From positions 186,001 to 250,000 of the forward strand of contig NZ_LUTS01000001.1 in assembly GCF_001597735.1 (NCBI RefSeq): a DNA stretch of 64,000 nt, read 5' to 3'. This document shows positions 26,055 to 34,515 of the stretch, piece by piece; the first letter of the stretch is position 1, and every line of letters starts with the position of its first letter. A program made the position numbers and the translations under genes. This stretch comes from Neptuniibacter pectenicola (GTDB lineage: Bacteria; Pseudomonadota; Gammaproteobacteria; Pseudomonadales; Balneatricaceae). Below the pieces are notes generated by a model. The model did no database searches. It was not told where the DNA came from and saw nothing but the letters and a program-made list of their open reading frames with translations.

Positions 26055-26058
26055 ATTT

Positions 26059-27240
26059 TTATTCTTCTATTTGTATGTCATAGGCCACACACGGGTCTAT
26101 TGCTAAAATCATCTTTTCCAGCAATAACATTAAACGCTCCTTTGGAACAATAACCCCTTTCAGCATACTAACCAAACTCCCTTGGGGATGAAAATTCCAC
26201 TCCGTCGGTGCGATAATCTGATACTGCTTTACATTAGTTGCAACATCGTGGCTCAACTCAACGCGATGAACAAGGTCACCCCTCGCGGCCTGAACTTTGA
26301 TTAAACCCGGCGCTAGCTGGGTGATTAAAAGGTGATTCTGCTCACGAATTACGCGTCTAATTTTGTCCGGTATGCTCTCCAATTCATTAATCACCGCCAA
26401 CACCCGTAGTGTCAAAGGGTGAGCCCCTAAAGCTCGCCCTTGCTTCACCAATGAAAGATTACAATTACGTGTCCATACACTGGTTTCTACTGGCTGCCAC
26501 TGACCCTCCACGTAAAGGTCAGGCTGAGCACAAAAAGTACGACTATCCGCACCCTGTAAGCGCTCAATTAACGACTCAGCAGAGAGCTGTAAAGGAGACG
26601 CAGGGTGCCCTAATTTAATCGGTGCAAATGTCTGGTTTAAATGACTAACCAGCTGCGGGATCGGCCCTGACGTACGCTGATTTAATAAGTAGCGTGTGCA
26701 GAACTGACTTAACGGCTGTAACACCTGATCGAGCACACGGAGAATAGGCTCATAATCAAACCCCGCCTCAACCACCGGTTTAGAGGAGGTATGTAAGCCT
26801 AGACACCAGCTTAACGCCCCGTACGCTTGCTTAATGGTGGTCATTAGTTGGGCAAGATCAATCACTTGTAGATCATCTAACCAATCACTAGACAGGCGTA
26901 AACAGAGCTCTTGGGCGGTCTCTAAATACACCAACACATTTCGAGCAATCAGAGCCGGTTGAGGTACAGTGACCGCTTGAAGCGACTCAAACGCGCTCAA
27001 GCCTGCAATCAACTGGGCATTACGGCAAAGTGAAAAAAGGAGTGGGTGAAGCTGGCACACTGTTTGGGGTGATTTGCCGATAAACAAACCCGTTAAGCCT
27101 TGTGGCCGAGAAGAGGTAATCTGCAAGTCTTTAATATAACCGTCAGCATAATCAACCTTCACCGTTAAGCGACCCGCAATATCCACATGGCCTAGGGTTT
27201 CTCCCTGATGAGCCTGATCATTCATATTAGACAAGGGCAT
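26059..27240 (-). CDS. hupK: hydrogenase assembly protein HupK/HoxV
   Basis: A 393-residue relative of the hydrogenase large subunit that has lost most active-site cysteines. The N-terminal metal-binding region reads LFSLCRNAQLIAGLSA where large subunits have a CGIC...H motif. The C-terminal block reads AIDPCVAYDI where they have DPCXXCXXH. Such proteins (HupK in Rhodobacter, HoxV in Cupriavidus) are thought to be scaffolds for the Fe(CN)2CO unit during large-subunit maturation. The start overlaps the hupJ stop by one base. Sequence similarity is low even within the family, so the identification rests partly on operon position. Confidence 0.82.
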   Translation of the reverse strand: MPLSNMNDQAHQGETLGHVDIAGRLTVKVDYADGYIKDLQITSSRPQGLTGLFIGKSPQTVCQLHPLLFSLCRNAQLIAGLSAFESLQAVTVPQPALIARNVLVYLETAQELCLRLSSDWLDDLQVIDLAQLMTTIKQAYGALSWCLGLHTSSKPVVEAGFDYEPILRVLDQVLQPLSQFCTRYLLNQRTSGPIPQLVSHLNQTFAPIKLGHPASPLQLSAESLIERLQGADSRTFCAQPDLYVEGQWQPVETSVWTRNCNLSLVKQGRALGAHPLTLRVLAVINELESIPDKIRRVIREQNHLLITQLAPGLIKVQAARGDLVHRVELSHDVATNVKQYQIIAPTEWNFHPQGSLVSMLKGVIVPKERLMLLLEKMILAIDPCVAYDIQIEE

Positions 27241-27791
27241 TACCGCTCACTTTCATTGCAAAAACCTGCGGTTAAGAACCCTCGACGGCTCACCACATGA
27301 TGGTTCGCAACCTTAGACGACTGTTCAGCAGCATCGGTTTGCTGACGCGCCGTCTCTGCCCGCTTCGCCTGTTGTAAATCCGTTAAGCTTTGATGTTCCG
27401 CCTTAAACAGCGCGGTTAACACTTCACGGGCGGTGCTCAACGCCGTCTCTTGCTCGTTGAAGACTAACATCGGCGAAAAGAGCGAACAGCTGAGGTAGTG
27501 ACCTAAGGTTTCATCCCATGCGCTGATAAATTCATAGATGCCAGAGGGGAATGTAAACATCACTTTATCCCCTTCCTTAACCCTAAGCTCACCTTTAGGC
27601 AGTAACATGAGGTTCATACACCAGGGGGTGATGAGCACACCCATCACATAACCCTCTGGGTTAATCTCATCAGTCACGTCGAAACCGAGGGTATCTACCC
27701 TCAACACAGGGTTAAAAATCGGTAGCGACGACATGTTTATGGCTACCTTTTCAAACTGCTGTTTTATTTGATCTGCGCTAATCAGCATCAT
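27240..27791 (-). CDS. hupJ: [NiFe]-hydrogenase assembly chaperone HupJ/HybE family
   Basis: A 183-residue cytosolic protein. The region NPVLRVDTLGFDV...GVLITPWCMNLMLLP (about 26-65) is the core of the HybE/HupJ family (PF11939). FPSGIYEFISAWDETLGHYLSCSLFSPM near 80-107 follows. HybE-type chaperones bind the Tat-targeted small subunit or the large subunit before export. The C-terminal third (about 120-183) is polar and Q/A-rich, ending with a RRGFLTAGFCN segment that resembles part of a Tat motif but is at the wrong end. It lies between the rubredoxin gene and hupK. Confidence 0.85.
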   Translation of the reverse strand: MMLISADQIKQQFEKVAINMSSLPIFNPVLRVDTLGFDVTDEINPEGYVMGVLITPWCMNLMLLPKGELRVKEGDKVMFTFPSGIYEFISAWDETLGHYLSCSLFSPMLVFNEQETALSTAREVLTALFKAEHQSLTDLQQAKRAETARQQTDAAEQSSKVANHHVVSRRGFLTAGFCNESER

Positions 27792-27796
27792 AAAAC

Positions 27797-28033
27797 CTAG
27801 CGATCTAAGACCATGAACTGGTCTTTCTCACCATCACACTCAGGGCAGCGCCAATGCTCGGGCAACTGACTAAAAGGCGTACCCGCAGCGACCTGCCATA
27901 CATCATCGCCCTCTTGAGGGTCATAGACATGCCAACAGATCTTGCACTCTAAACGGGCATCATCCGCAACCCGGGACTGATCCCCCATATAGCTTCCTTC
28001 AAACCCTTGGTAGCGCGTATCCACCGAACTCAT
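27797..28033 (-). CDS. hupI: hydrogenase-associated rubredoxin HupI/HoxR
   Basis: A 78-residue rubredoxin. The iron site is formed by CKICWHVYDP (about 30-39) and CPECDGEKDQF near the end. The insertion between the pairs (EGDDVWQVAAGTPFSQLPEHW) has the usual rubredoxin shape. HupI/HoxR rubredoxins occur only in operons of aerobically made uptake hydrogenases, where they help mature or protect the small-subunit clusters. Its start overlaps hupH by four bases. Confidence 0.92.
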   Translation of the reverse strand: MSSVDTRYQGFEGSYMGDQSRVADDARLECKICWHVYDPQEGDDVWQVAAGTPFSQLPEHWRCPECDGEKDQFMVLDR

Positions 28034-28908
28034 ACCAACACCTCACGAATCTCTTTAAGGCGCTCAGCGGAGTCATCTAAATCTTCTTGCGCTGCACAGG
28101 CCACCAGCGGTATATCTGTCACTTCAAGCGTATCTAAAATCAGTTGATCCGTACTGTTAAAATACTGTACTCGCCACAGCCCTTCCGTTTGCGTTGAAGT
28201 AATGCGGCAATTCCCGTAGCCCCGCGAAAGCATAGTGACAGGCCCGGTACCGGTAATCTCTGTCAAAAAGCCATGGTCTTGCGGTGAAAAAGGCAGCAAT
28301 GATAAGTTAATCACATGCGCAATATCGGACACTTGGCCAACCGCAGCAGCCTCTTTGTATCGGTGTGACGCCTCCTGTATCTCCACCAACACAGACGGCG
28401 CGTTTAATACACCTTCGGGCAACGCACCAGCATCAAAAACAAGGGGGCGTTGCGTGCTGAAGGCATGTGTTTTGACCAACGTCGGTATATCTGCAATCTC
28501 CATCGCATCGTCGATCAGCGTGCCGGAGGCGTCAAATGCACGAATGCGCCAAACACCAGCCAACACTGTTTCCTGCACCTTAATAACACGCGGGCCAACA
28601 ATGGCAATACTGACTTCGCCCTCGCCTAAAATCTGATTAATAATGTCCAGATCATGCTCAGCTAACGCCACAAGAGGGATTGTTTGGGCAGTATCACCTA
28701 CACGGTAGCGATCTAGATTTTCTTGTAATATTTCCAACACCGCCAACGCTTGTGGGCACTCAGCGACAATCTCAGCTTCAGGCAGTATAGGCAGGTCATA
28801 ACTCGCCATCTCGGACGGCATTTTCATATAGTCTAAGACCATATCGCCTTCATCTTGGCTACCAGGCCCTATAGGAACGTTAACGACAGGAATTCCATTA
28901 TTTTGCAT
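28030..28908 (-). CDS. hupH: hydrogenase expression/formation protein HupH/HyaF/HoxQ
   Basis: A 292-residue protein of the HupH family (PF04809). Two similar halves are visible: GEVSIAIVGPRVIKVQETVLAGVWRI near residue 100 and a second region with NCRITSTQTEGLWRVQYF near 230. The family's opening GPGSQ and DYMKMPSEM segments are intact. HupH/HyaF acts with HupG/HyaE as a chaperone for the small subunit before Tat export, especially under oxygen. It follows hupG after 12 bases. Confidence 0.9.
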   Translation of the reverse strand: MQNNGIPVVNVPIGPGSQDEGDMVLDYMKMPSEMASYDLPILPEAEIVAECPQALAVLEILQENLDRYRVGDTAQTIPLVALAEHDLDIINQILGEGEVSIAIVGPRVIKVQETVLAGVWRIRAFDASGTLIDDAMEIADIPTLVKTHAFSTQRPLVFDAGALPEGVLNAPSVLVEIQEASHRYKEAAAVGQVSDIAHVINLSLLPFSPQDHGFLTEITGTGPVTMLSRGYGNCRITSTQTEGLWRVQYFNSTDQLILDTLEVTDIPLVACAAQEDLDDSAERLKEIREVLV

Positions 28909-28920
28909 GATTTAATACCC

Positions 28921-29352
28921 CTACTGTCCACATGACGTTGAAGATGGATTGACGACAACAGGAATACCTATACCTGGGTCACGCCTAGGTTCTAACCCCA
29001 AAATGCTTTGAATCTCTAACCGGTACATATCCCAGTCCTGCACTTTACTAATGCACCCCAAAAATCGCCCCTCTTTCAGAAACACTAAGGTAGGCCACAC
29101 ATTAAAGTTGTAACGCCCCTGCACCTTTTTTTCGAACTCAGTCGACACGACAGCGGGGGTTAGCTGAGAAAAACGGTTTACCAATTCAGGTAAAATGACA
29201 GCGACATCATTGCTTTCTGGAAAACGCGCCGGCTGTTCAGTACAAAACAGCACCGAGTATTTATTGGATTTAATAAACGCATCAAAATTATCTGCGTTTA
29301 AAAGCGGATAGTTCAACTCATCAACTAAACGATTAATCAGCGGTGAAGCCAT
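28921..29352 (-). CDS. hupG: hydrogenase small-subunit chaperone HupG/HyaE/HoxO
   Basis: A 143-residue protein with a thioredoxin-like fold that lacks the CXXC active site. VLFCTEQPARFPESNDVAVILPEL occupies the position of the redox motif, followed by YNFNVWPTLVFLKEGRFLG. This fits HyaE/HupG (PF07449), which binds the Tat signal of the small subunit. It sits between hupF and hupH as in other hup operons. The client small subunit itself is not encoded in this window. Confidence 0.9.
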   Translation of the reverse strand: MASPLINRLVDELNYPLLNADNFDAFIKSNKYSVLFCTEQPARFPESNDVAVILPELVNRFSQLTPAVVSTEFEKKVQGRYNFNVWPTLVFLKEGRFLGCISKVQDWDMYRLEIQSILGLEPRRDPGIGIPVVVNPSSTSCGQ

Positions 29353-29364
29353 AAGTCATTACCT

Positions 29365-29670
29365 TTAGTTATTATTCTGTAGGTGAGGAGGAAGTGTAGG
29401 TTCGTGCTCAATAAGGTCAGAAAACAGCAGGTCGAGGTTCGCCTTATCCCCTCGCATTACGGCATCTACTGCCATTAAAGCATTACGCACCTGTGAAGCC
29501 CTTTCTGCCGTTAGCACCTCACGGGCGACGCCCAGAAACACTAACACCCAGGTTCCTTTTTCCTGAGGTCCAATCAACGACAGATCAATGGACTCAATCG
29601 ACTCATCGCAGACACATTGTGCACGGGTTCCCTCACAGTGCTGCACTAACATAGGACGCCCTAAGCACAT
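29365..29670 (-). CDS. hupF: HypC-like chaperone HupF/HoxL
   Basis: A 101-residue HypC paralogue starting MCLGRPMLVQ, with the conserved second-position cysteine and VLVFLGVAREVLTAERA around 43-59. HupF/HoxL forms complexes with the uptake-hydrogenase large subunit and protects it under oxygen. It is longer than HypC (82 residues) through a C-terminal tail. Its start overlaps the hupD stop (TAATG). Confidence 0.92.
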   Translation of the reverse strand: MCLGRPMLVQHCEGTRAQCVCDESIESIDLSLIGPQEKGTWVLVFLGVAREVLTAERASQVRNALMAVDAVMRGDKANLDLLFSDLIEHEPTLPPHLQNNN

Positions 29671-30308
29671 TAATCTTGACCTTTTTCAGGGTAGAGAAAA
29701 CGGGGATCACCTTTACGGCAGGCTTCGCTTTCTGCTGGTCGGCCCTGCTCGTAGCTATGTATTTGCAGTTCCTCTGGGGATAGTTCATTGCAGCCCCCAC
29801 TACCCGCAATAGGACTAATGCCAAACTGGTTAAGGTAGTTCAGTGCAATCTCCAACGATGGATCGATTTGAGCCCTCACCGGGTCACGTAAACTGCCACC
29901 AAAATCCTCTAATTCAACCGGCTGGCAACCAATCAATAATAAGGATTCAGGGTAATCGCCGGTAAATTCGGCCATCGCTAAGACCTCTTGAAAACCCGTC
30001 TGATGCAAGCTCATCTGCTTTGCCCCCATAAACTTAGGGACCTCATCATCATAAATAGTTTTCAGGGTGCCTGGCTCAAGTCCATAATCAATAGCATCAA
30101 AAACCACAAGCACATCAGCCTGTTGGACATGATGAACCAGGTAAATCCCTTGGGTGCCCCCATCCATCAACTTCACATTATCCGTAAATCGATAACGTGC
30201 ATTCAGGGCTTCAACACAGCGAACCCCAAACCCTTCATCCGCCCAAAGCACATTTCCGATACCTAAAATAAGTATTCTTTTTTCATTTAATGGCGTTTGA
30301 TCTTGCAT
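29670..30308 (-). CDS. hupD: hydrogenase maturation endopeptidase HupD
   Basis: A 212-residue member of the HycI/HupD/HyaD protease family. The nickel-sensing residues are in place: Glu in NVLWADEGFG, Asp in FDAIDYG and His in SLHQTGFQ. The enzyme removes the C-terminal extension of the hydrogenase large subunit after nickel insertion. HupV encoded at 34516-35967 ends at its last nickel ligand and would not need processing. The true substrate must be a catalytic HupL encoded elsewhere. This is the first gene of the maturation operon. The C-terminal tail after residue 165 is longer than in most homologues. Confidence 0.93.
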   Translation of the reverse strand: MQDQTPLNEKRILILGIGNVLWADEGFGVRCVEALNARYRFTDNVKLMDGGTQGIYLVHHVQQADVLVVFDAIDYGLEPGTLKTIYDDEVPKFMGAKQMSLHQTGFQEVLAMAEFTGDYPESLLLIGCQPVELEDFGGSLRDPVRAQIDPSLEIALNYLNQFGISPIAGSGGCNELSPEELQIHSYEQGRPAESEACRKGDPRFLYPEKGQD

Positions 30309-30361
30309 AACTATGTCTCTACCGGTGCCGCGTATTATCGTTATTGTCTTTTTTATCTACT

Positions 30362-30378
30362 AACAAAATACATGCCAG
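30362..30378 (-). promoter_or_regulatory. weak sigma-54-like promoter before hupD
   Basis: On the minus strand, CTGGCATG (30378-30371), four bases, TTGTT (30366-30362) matches the sigma-54 pattern with one mismatch in each box. Transcription would start about 40 bases before hupD. The GC at the -12 element is changed to GT, which usually weakens such promoters. Confidence 0.35.
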
Positions 30379-30522
30379 TACCAGTATCCTTGCTGAAACC
30401 TAGACAGGGCACCTGTTACGGGAGGGGTTACAAAACGCTGAATATAGATTGATCGAAAAAAACTATTCCATATATCGGCAAAATTGAAAGGTAAGTTTCC
30501 ACTATTAAATTTAGAATGGTAC

Positions 30523-30553
30523 TTGATCGAAGATCATACAATGCTGGTATAAT
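30523..30553 (+). promoter_or_regulatory. promoter of the 72-residue protein gene, with palindrome
   Basis: TATAAT at 30548-30553 is preceded by TGG (partly extended -10). TTGATC at 30523-30528 is a -35 candidate with a long spacer of 19. The palindrome TGATC-GAA-GATCA (30524-30536) overlaps the -35 and spacer. Confidence 0.45.
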
Positions 30554-30598
30554 TCTCAATTGTTTTTGATTTGTTGTTTCGGAGCAATAACGAGAAAT

Positions 30599-30817
30599 AT
30601 GACTGAAGATGACTTGATCAGTCGCCTCGCTACATTAACTACTGAGCAACTGGATGCTATACAGGACAGTCTATTAAAGAAGGTTCAGGAAAAGGACGCC
30701 AAACGAGAGCGACTTACGAAGCTACCACCGCGAACCTCCAACGACTTGGAAGCGCTCGCAGATATGCAAGACCTGGATTTAAGCTCACTTTTACGCGACG
30801 CAAAACGTTATTCATAA
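30599..30817 (+). CDS. small helical protein of unknown function
   Basis: The ATG at 30599 (MTEDDLISRL) is chosen over an upstream TTG because it lies closer to a GGAG site and begins a clean helical sequence. The product has 72 residues, mostly helix: LATLTTEQLDAIQDSLLKKVQEKDAKRERLTKL at about 10-42, then an acidic C-terminal half. No cysteines, signal or membrane segment. I do not recognise the family. It precedes purC by 99 bases with a hairpin in between and has its own promoter. Confidence 0.6.
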   Translation: MTEDDLISRLATLTTEQLDAIQDSLLKKVQEKDAKRERLTKLPPRTSNDLEALADMQDLDLSSLLRDAKRYS

Positions 30818-30851
30818 TGTTTGCACCATAAAACTGATGCTAATTAAACTT

Positions 30852-30874
30852 GGGCTTTAGTTACAATCAAGCCC
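30852..30874 (+). terminator. hairpin between the 72-residue protein gene and purC
   Basis: GGGCTT (30852-30857) pairs with AAGCCC (30869-30874) around an 11-base loop. No T-run follows, so termination would be weak. Confidence 0.35.
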
Positions 30875-30916
30875 CTCATTTACTGATTTCACAGATTATA
30901 TACAGGACATATATCG

Positions 30917-32020
30917 ATGAGTCTTGCTGATAAAGTATTAGCCGTTAATAACGATCTACCTATTCGTACAGATCAACCGATCCATAGCGGTAAAGTACGC
31001 TCTGTTTACTGGTTAACTGAAGCCGATAGTAAACGCCTAATTAAAGAGAAAGGCTATGATGTCGCGGCTGATGCGCCTTTGGCTATTATGGTCATCAGCG
31101 ACCGTATTTCAGCCTTTGAATGCATCTGGCATGGCGAAGGGGGTATGAACGGTGTACCCGGTAAAGGCGCGGCGTTAAACGCAATCTCTAATCACTGGTT
31201 CAAACTCTTCCGAGAGCACGGCCTCGCTGACAGCCACATACTCGATATACCCCACCCTTTTGTGTGGATTGTACAAAAAGCCAAACCCGTGATGATAGAG
31301 GCCATCTGCCGCCAATACATTACTGGATCCATGTGGCGTGCTTACGCAAAAGGCGAACGTGAATTTTGCGGTATTGAGATTGCAGACAACCTAAAGAAAG
31401 ATCAAAAGCTGCCTGAGCTACTCATTACCCCATCGACCAAAGGTATCCTTACCGGTATTCCGGGCGTGCCTGAAGTCGATGATGTCAATATTACACGGGA
31501 TGATATCCGCAATAACCACGAAGCCTTCAAGTTCCGTAGCCAAGATGATATCGCGCAATACGAAAAGCTGCTTAAAGAAGGCTTTGATGTTATCAGCGAT
31601 GCACTTGAAAAAATTGATCAGGTATTTGTCGATACTAAATTTGAATTTGGTTATGTGACCGACGCATCGGGTAATGAAAAACTTATCTATATGGATGAAG
31701 TAGGAACGCCTGACTCTTCACGTATCTGGGATGGGCCATCGTACCGTGAAGGCAAGGTTGTCGAAAACTCAAAAGAAGTTTTCCGTCAGGAACTGCTTAA
31801 CTACTTCCCTGACCCCGATATCCTTCTAAATAAAGAGCGCATGGACGAACGTTATGCTTTAGCTAAAGATAACGCCCTGCCTGAAGCACTACTGATGAAA
31901 GTATCTGAAACCTATGTGGGCATTGCAGAAAAGATCATTGGTAAGCCGTTAACGCTGTCAGAGAACCCGAAAGCGGAGATTATCGATATTTTACGTAAAG
32001 ACTACGGTCTAATCGATTAA
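30917..32020 (+). CDS. purC: SAICAR synthetase (phosphoribosylaminoimidazole-succinocarboxamide synthase)
   Basis: A 367-residue enzyme of de novo purine synthesis. It joins aspartate to CAIR with ATP, giving SAICAR. Motifs include [10 protein letters not shown] near the start (ATP site), [24 protein letters not shown] and the metal/ATP segment [15 protein letters not shown] followed by [13 protein letters not shown]. It is the long bacterial form found in several marine gammaproteobacteria, not the 237-residue E. coli form. It stands between hydrogenase gene blocks with which it has no functional link. Confidence 0.95.
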   Translation: MSLADKVLAVNNDLPIRTDQPIHSGKVRSVYWLTEADSKRLIKEKGYDVAADAPLAIMVISDRISAFECIWHGEGGMNGVPGKGAALNAISNHWFKLFREHGLADSHILDIPHPFVWIVQKAKPVMIEAICRQYITGSMWRAYAKGEREFCGIEIADNLKKDQKLPELLITPSTKGILTGIPGVPEVDDVNITRDDIRNNHEAFKFRSQDDIAQYEKLLKEGFDVISDALEKIDQVFVDTKFEFGYVTDASGNEKLIYMDEVGTPDSSRIWDGPSYREGKVVENSKEVFRQELLNYFPDPDILLNKERMDERYALAKDNALPEALLMKVSETYVGIAEKIIGKPLTLSENPKAEIIDILRKDYGLID

Positions 32021-32056
32021 TCGAACGCCGTTCGCATAGCAGCACTACGCTTAAAG

Positions 32057-32087
32057 CCGAGTAATCCAGTGATTACTCGGTTTTTTT
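32057..32087 (+). terminator. rho-independent terminator of purC
   Basis: A perfect 10-bp stem CCGAGTAATC/GATTACTCGG with a CAGT loop is followed by seven T residues. It lies between convergent purC and the GGDEF receptor gene. Confidence 0.93.
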
Positions 32088-32090
32088 ATA

Positions 32091-34331
32091 TTAACTTATA
32101 CGAACACAGTTTTTGCCTTCGTGCTTCGCCTGATACATCGCCTGATCCGCTCGACTAATCCAGTGTTCAATGCTCTCATCACGCTTATACTGAGCTACAC
32201 CAAAACTGCATGTTACATCCACCGGTAAACCAAACTTGTACTTACAGATCTCTACTCTGAATTTTTCGGCGATGCGATGCCCTTTATCCAGATCAGTCTC
32301 AAGCATTAAAAACAGGAATTCCTCCCCGCCCCAGCGGCCAAAACGATCCGTTTTACGTGACATACCGGCAATAAGTTTAGAGAGACGAACCAGCACTTTA
32401 TCGCCGACATCATGCCCTAAGCTATCATTAATCTGTTTGAAATTATCAATATCAAAAAAGATAACGGACAGTGACCAATTATGCCGTGCCGCCAGTTCGG
32501 TAAACGACTCTAATTCAGAGCGCAGTTTATGACGGCTATAAATACCCGTTAGGGCGTCTTTTTCAGCGATAGTTTTAAGAACTTTACTGTAAGAGAGTAT
32601 TTGTAAATATCGATACAAACCTGCTAAAGCTAATGCGGCACCGACCCCTAACACAATCCAAATGATGGTGTAATCAACCGTATGTTTGTATTCAACGACC
32701 ACCCAGCGGTTAACAATGGACTCTTGCTCGTCCGGGGTAATAGACGCAATCGACTTATTGATAATATTTTGCAAATACGGAATATCATTTTTTACTGCAA
32801 TACTAAAATCCCAACTATCCCGCAGTTCATCGCTGATGGCGATATCGGAGATCTGAAACTCTTTAGCGATATGCGCAATGCTCGCAGCCGCACCGACAAA
32901 GCCATCAATCTGCCCCGCCTGAAGCATTCTTAAGCCTTCAACCACATGATCCACACTAATGATTTTCATTTTAGGGTATCGGGTGGCTAGAATCTCATGG
33001 AATGCCGACTTATCGATCACCCCCACGGTCATCTCAGCGAGGGGCTTTTTATTCTCATCCGCTTTCACCGCAATCACAGCGGGCACATTTAAATAAGGCT
33101 GGGTAAAATCAAGGGACTGGCTACGTTCAATGGTTTGCATCGCACCGGCCAAAAGTTCACAACGGCCATTTTGAATATATTTCAACGATTGCTGCCAAGA
33201 AGTTGAGGGCACTATTTCATAATTGAGCCCAATATTACCCATAATCAACTGTATATAATCGGCCACCATCCCTTGATAGCGCCCCTGCCAATAGGATTCA
33301 AAAGGATACCAATCAGGATGAATGCAGATTTTTACTTTAGCGTTTTGATCAATATAACGCTGTTCCGCTTGGCTTAAACGATAAAGATTACTCAGGGGGC
33401 GATAGATAAAATCAGAAAAGTCGTAACCTAAAAAGATACTCCCTGTAATCAGATACACTTGAGCCATTTCGTTAAATTTATTAATCGAAAGGGTGCCAAA
33501 ATTACCTTTATCATCAAACGCTAATTTTCTAAGTTCTTCACCCTCATAAATTAACGCCTCTAGGCTTTTGTTCTGAGAGTTATAGCGGTTAAGAATAATC
33601 TCAGCGGTTTCATCAATATGCTCAAAAGCATATAACCACCCACGGATAGAGGCACGGTAAAAGCGGTCGGTAACGTCTGGGTTTTGCTCTACATACTCAC
33701 GAGAGGTAAATAAAATATCAGAGTACATATCAAAGCCATAATCTTTAGGATGTATGATGTTAAACTCTATACCTTGCTGCTCAAGCTGGAAGGGCTCATT
33801 CGATACATAGGACGCCATTGCATCCGTTTTGCCATCAATAAGGTCTTGTACATTATAACTGTGTTCTTGCTGGATAAAATTAGACGCGGTGATGCCTGCT
33901 TGCAAAAGCATGGCAATAATCTCACCCACTTTCTTCGCATCATCCGTGATCATCACTTGTTTATTTTGCAGATCCGATGAGAGAAGAATATTGGAGTCTT
34001 TACGCGTCAAAAGCATCAGAGGCGACTGCTGATACGCCGCAAAAAGCGCAACGACATCTGCGCCCGCATTCTTATCAATTAACAGGGAGGTGCGCGCAAT
34101 ACCAAATTGACTTCGCCCTTGAATAACTTCATCGACTAGGTCTAGTCCAAAATCAAACTCTTGTAACCTAACATCAAGACCTTCTTCAGCATAAAATCCT
34201 TTCTCTTTCGCCATGTAATAGCCAGCGAACTGGAACTGATGTTTCCACAACAACCTAACATTAATGGTGTCTTGCGCGGATGCTAGACAACTAAAAAATA
34301 TAAAAAATGCGCTGACAAGCAGTAACCGCAT
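32091..34331 (-). CDS. periplasmic-binding-protein / GGDEF receptor (THI5-like + SBP_bac_3 + GGDEF)
   Basis: A 746-residue membrane protein. A signal peptide (ending ASA, residue 19) precedes an NMT1/THI5-like binding domain (about 25-300) with the signature LWKHQFQFAGYYMAKEKGFY. A second binding domain of the amino-acid type follows (about 330-550, KICIHPDWYPFESY). One transmembrane helix (about 553-577) leads to a cytosolic GGDEF domain (about 600-746). The active site is RWGGEEFLF and RKTD five residues before it is an I-site, so it should be an active diguanylate cyclase. It probably senses one or two small molecules in the periplasm; the ligands are unknown. It lies downstream of hupV on the same strand, after a 184-base gap. 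Confidence 0.9.
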   Translation of the reverse strand: MRLLLVSAFFIFFSCLASAQDTINVRLLWKHQFQFAGYYMAKEKGFYAEEGLDVRLQEFDFGLDLVDEVIQGRSQFGIARTSLLIDKNAGADVVALFAAYQQSPLMLLTRKDSNILLSSDLQNKQVMITDDAKKVGEIIAMLLQAGITASNFIQQEHSYNVQDLIDGKTDAMASYVSNEPFQLEQQGIEFNIIHPKDYGFDMYSDILFTSREYVEQNPDVTDRFYRASIRGWLYAFEHIDETAEIILNRYNSQNKSLEALIYEGEELRKLAFDDKGNFGTLSINKFNEMAQVYLITGSIFLGYDFSDFIYRPLSNLYRLSQAEQRYIDQNAKVKICIHPDWYPFESYWQGRYQGMVADYIQLIMGNIGLNYEIVPSTSWQQSLKYIQNGRCELLAGAMQTIERSQSLDFTQPYLNVPAVIAVKADENKKPLAEMTVGVIDKSAFHEILATRYPKMKIISVDHVVEGLRMLQAGQIDGFVGAAASIAHIAKEFQISDIAISDELRDSWDFSIAVKNDIPYLQNIINKSIASITPDEQESIVNRWVVVEYKHTVDYTIIWIVLGVGAALALAGLYRYLQILSYSKVLKTIAEKDALTGIYSRHKLRSELESFTELAARHNWSLSVIFFDIDNFKQINDSLGHDVGDKVLVRLSKLIAGMSRKTDRFGRWGGEEFLFLMLETDLDKGHRIAEKFRVEICKYKFGLPVDVTCSFGVAQYKRDESIEHWISRADQAMYQAKHEGKNCVRIS

Positions 34332-34515
34332 AGAAAGCCCTTAGAATAAAAAACAATCTCTACATCCCAGTGTAGATCAGGAGTATGAAGCTAGGACGAC
34401 AATTTAAGACGCAAAATAGATGATAATAACAATTGTGGGCTATTTTTGTATTAGAGCAATAGGAAATAACGATATATTAGTATTACCTGCCTGTTTATTG
34501 ACATGCACTCAGCCT

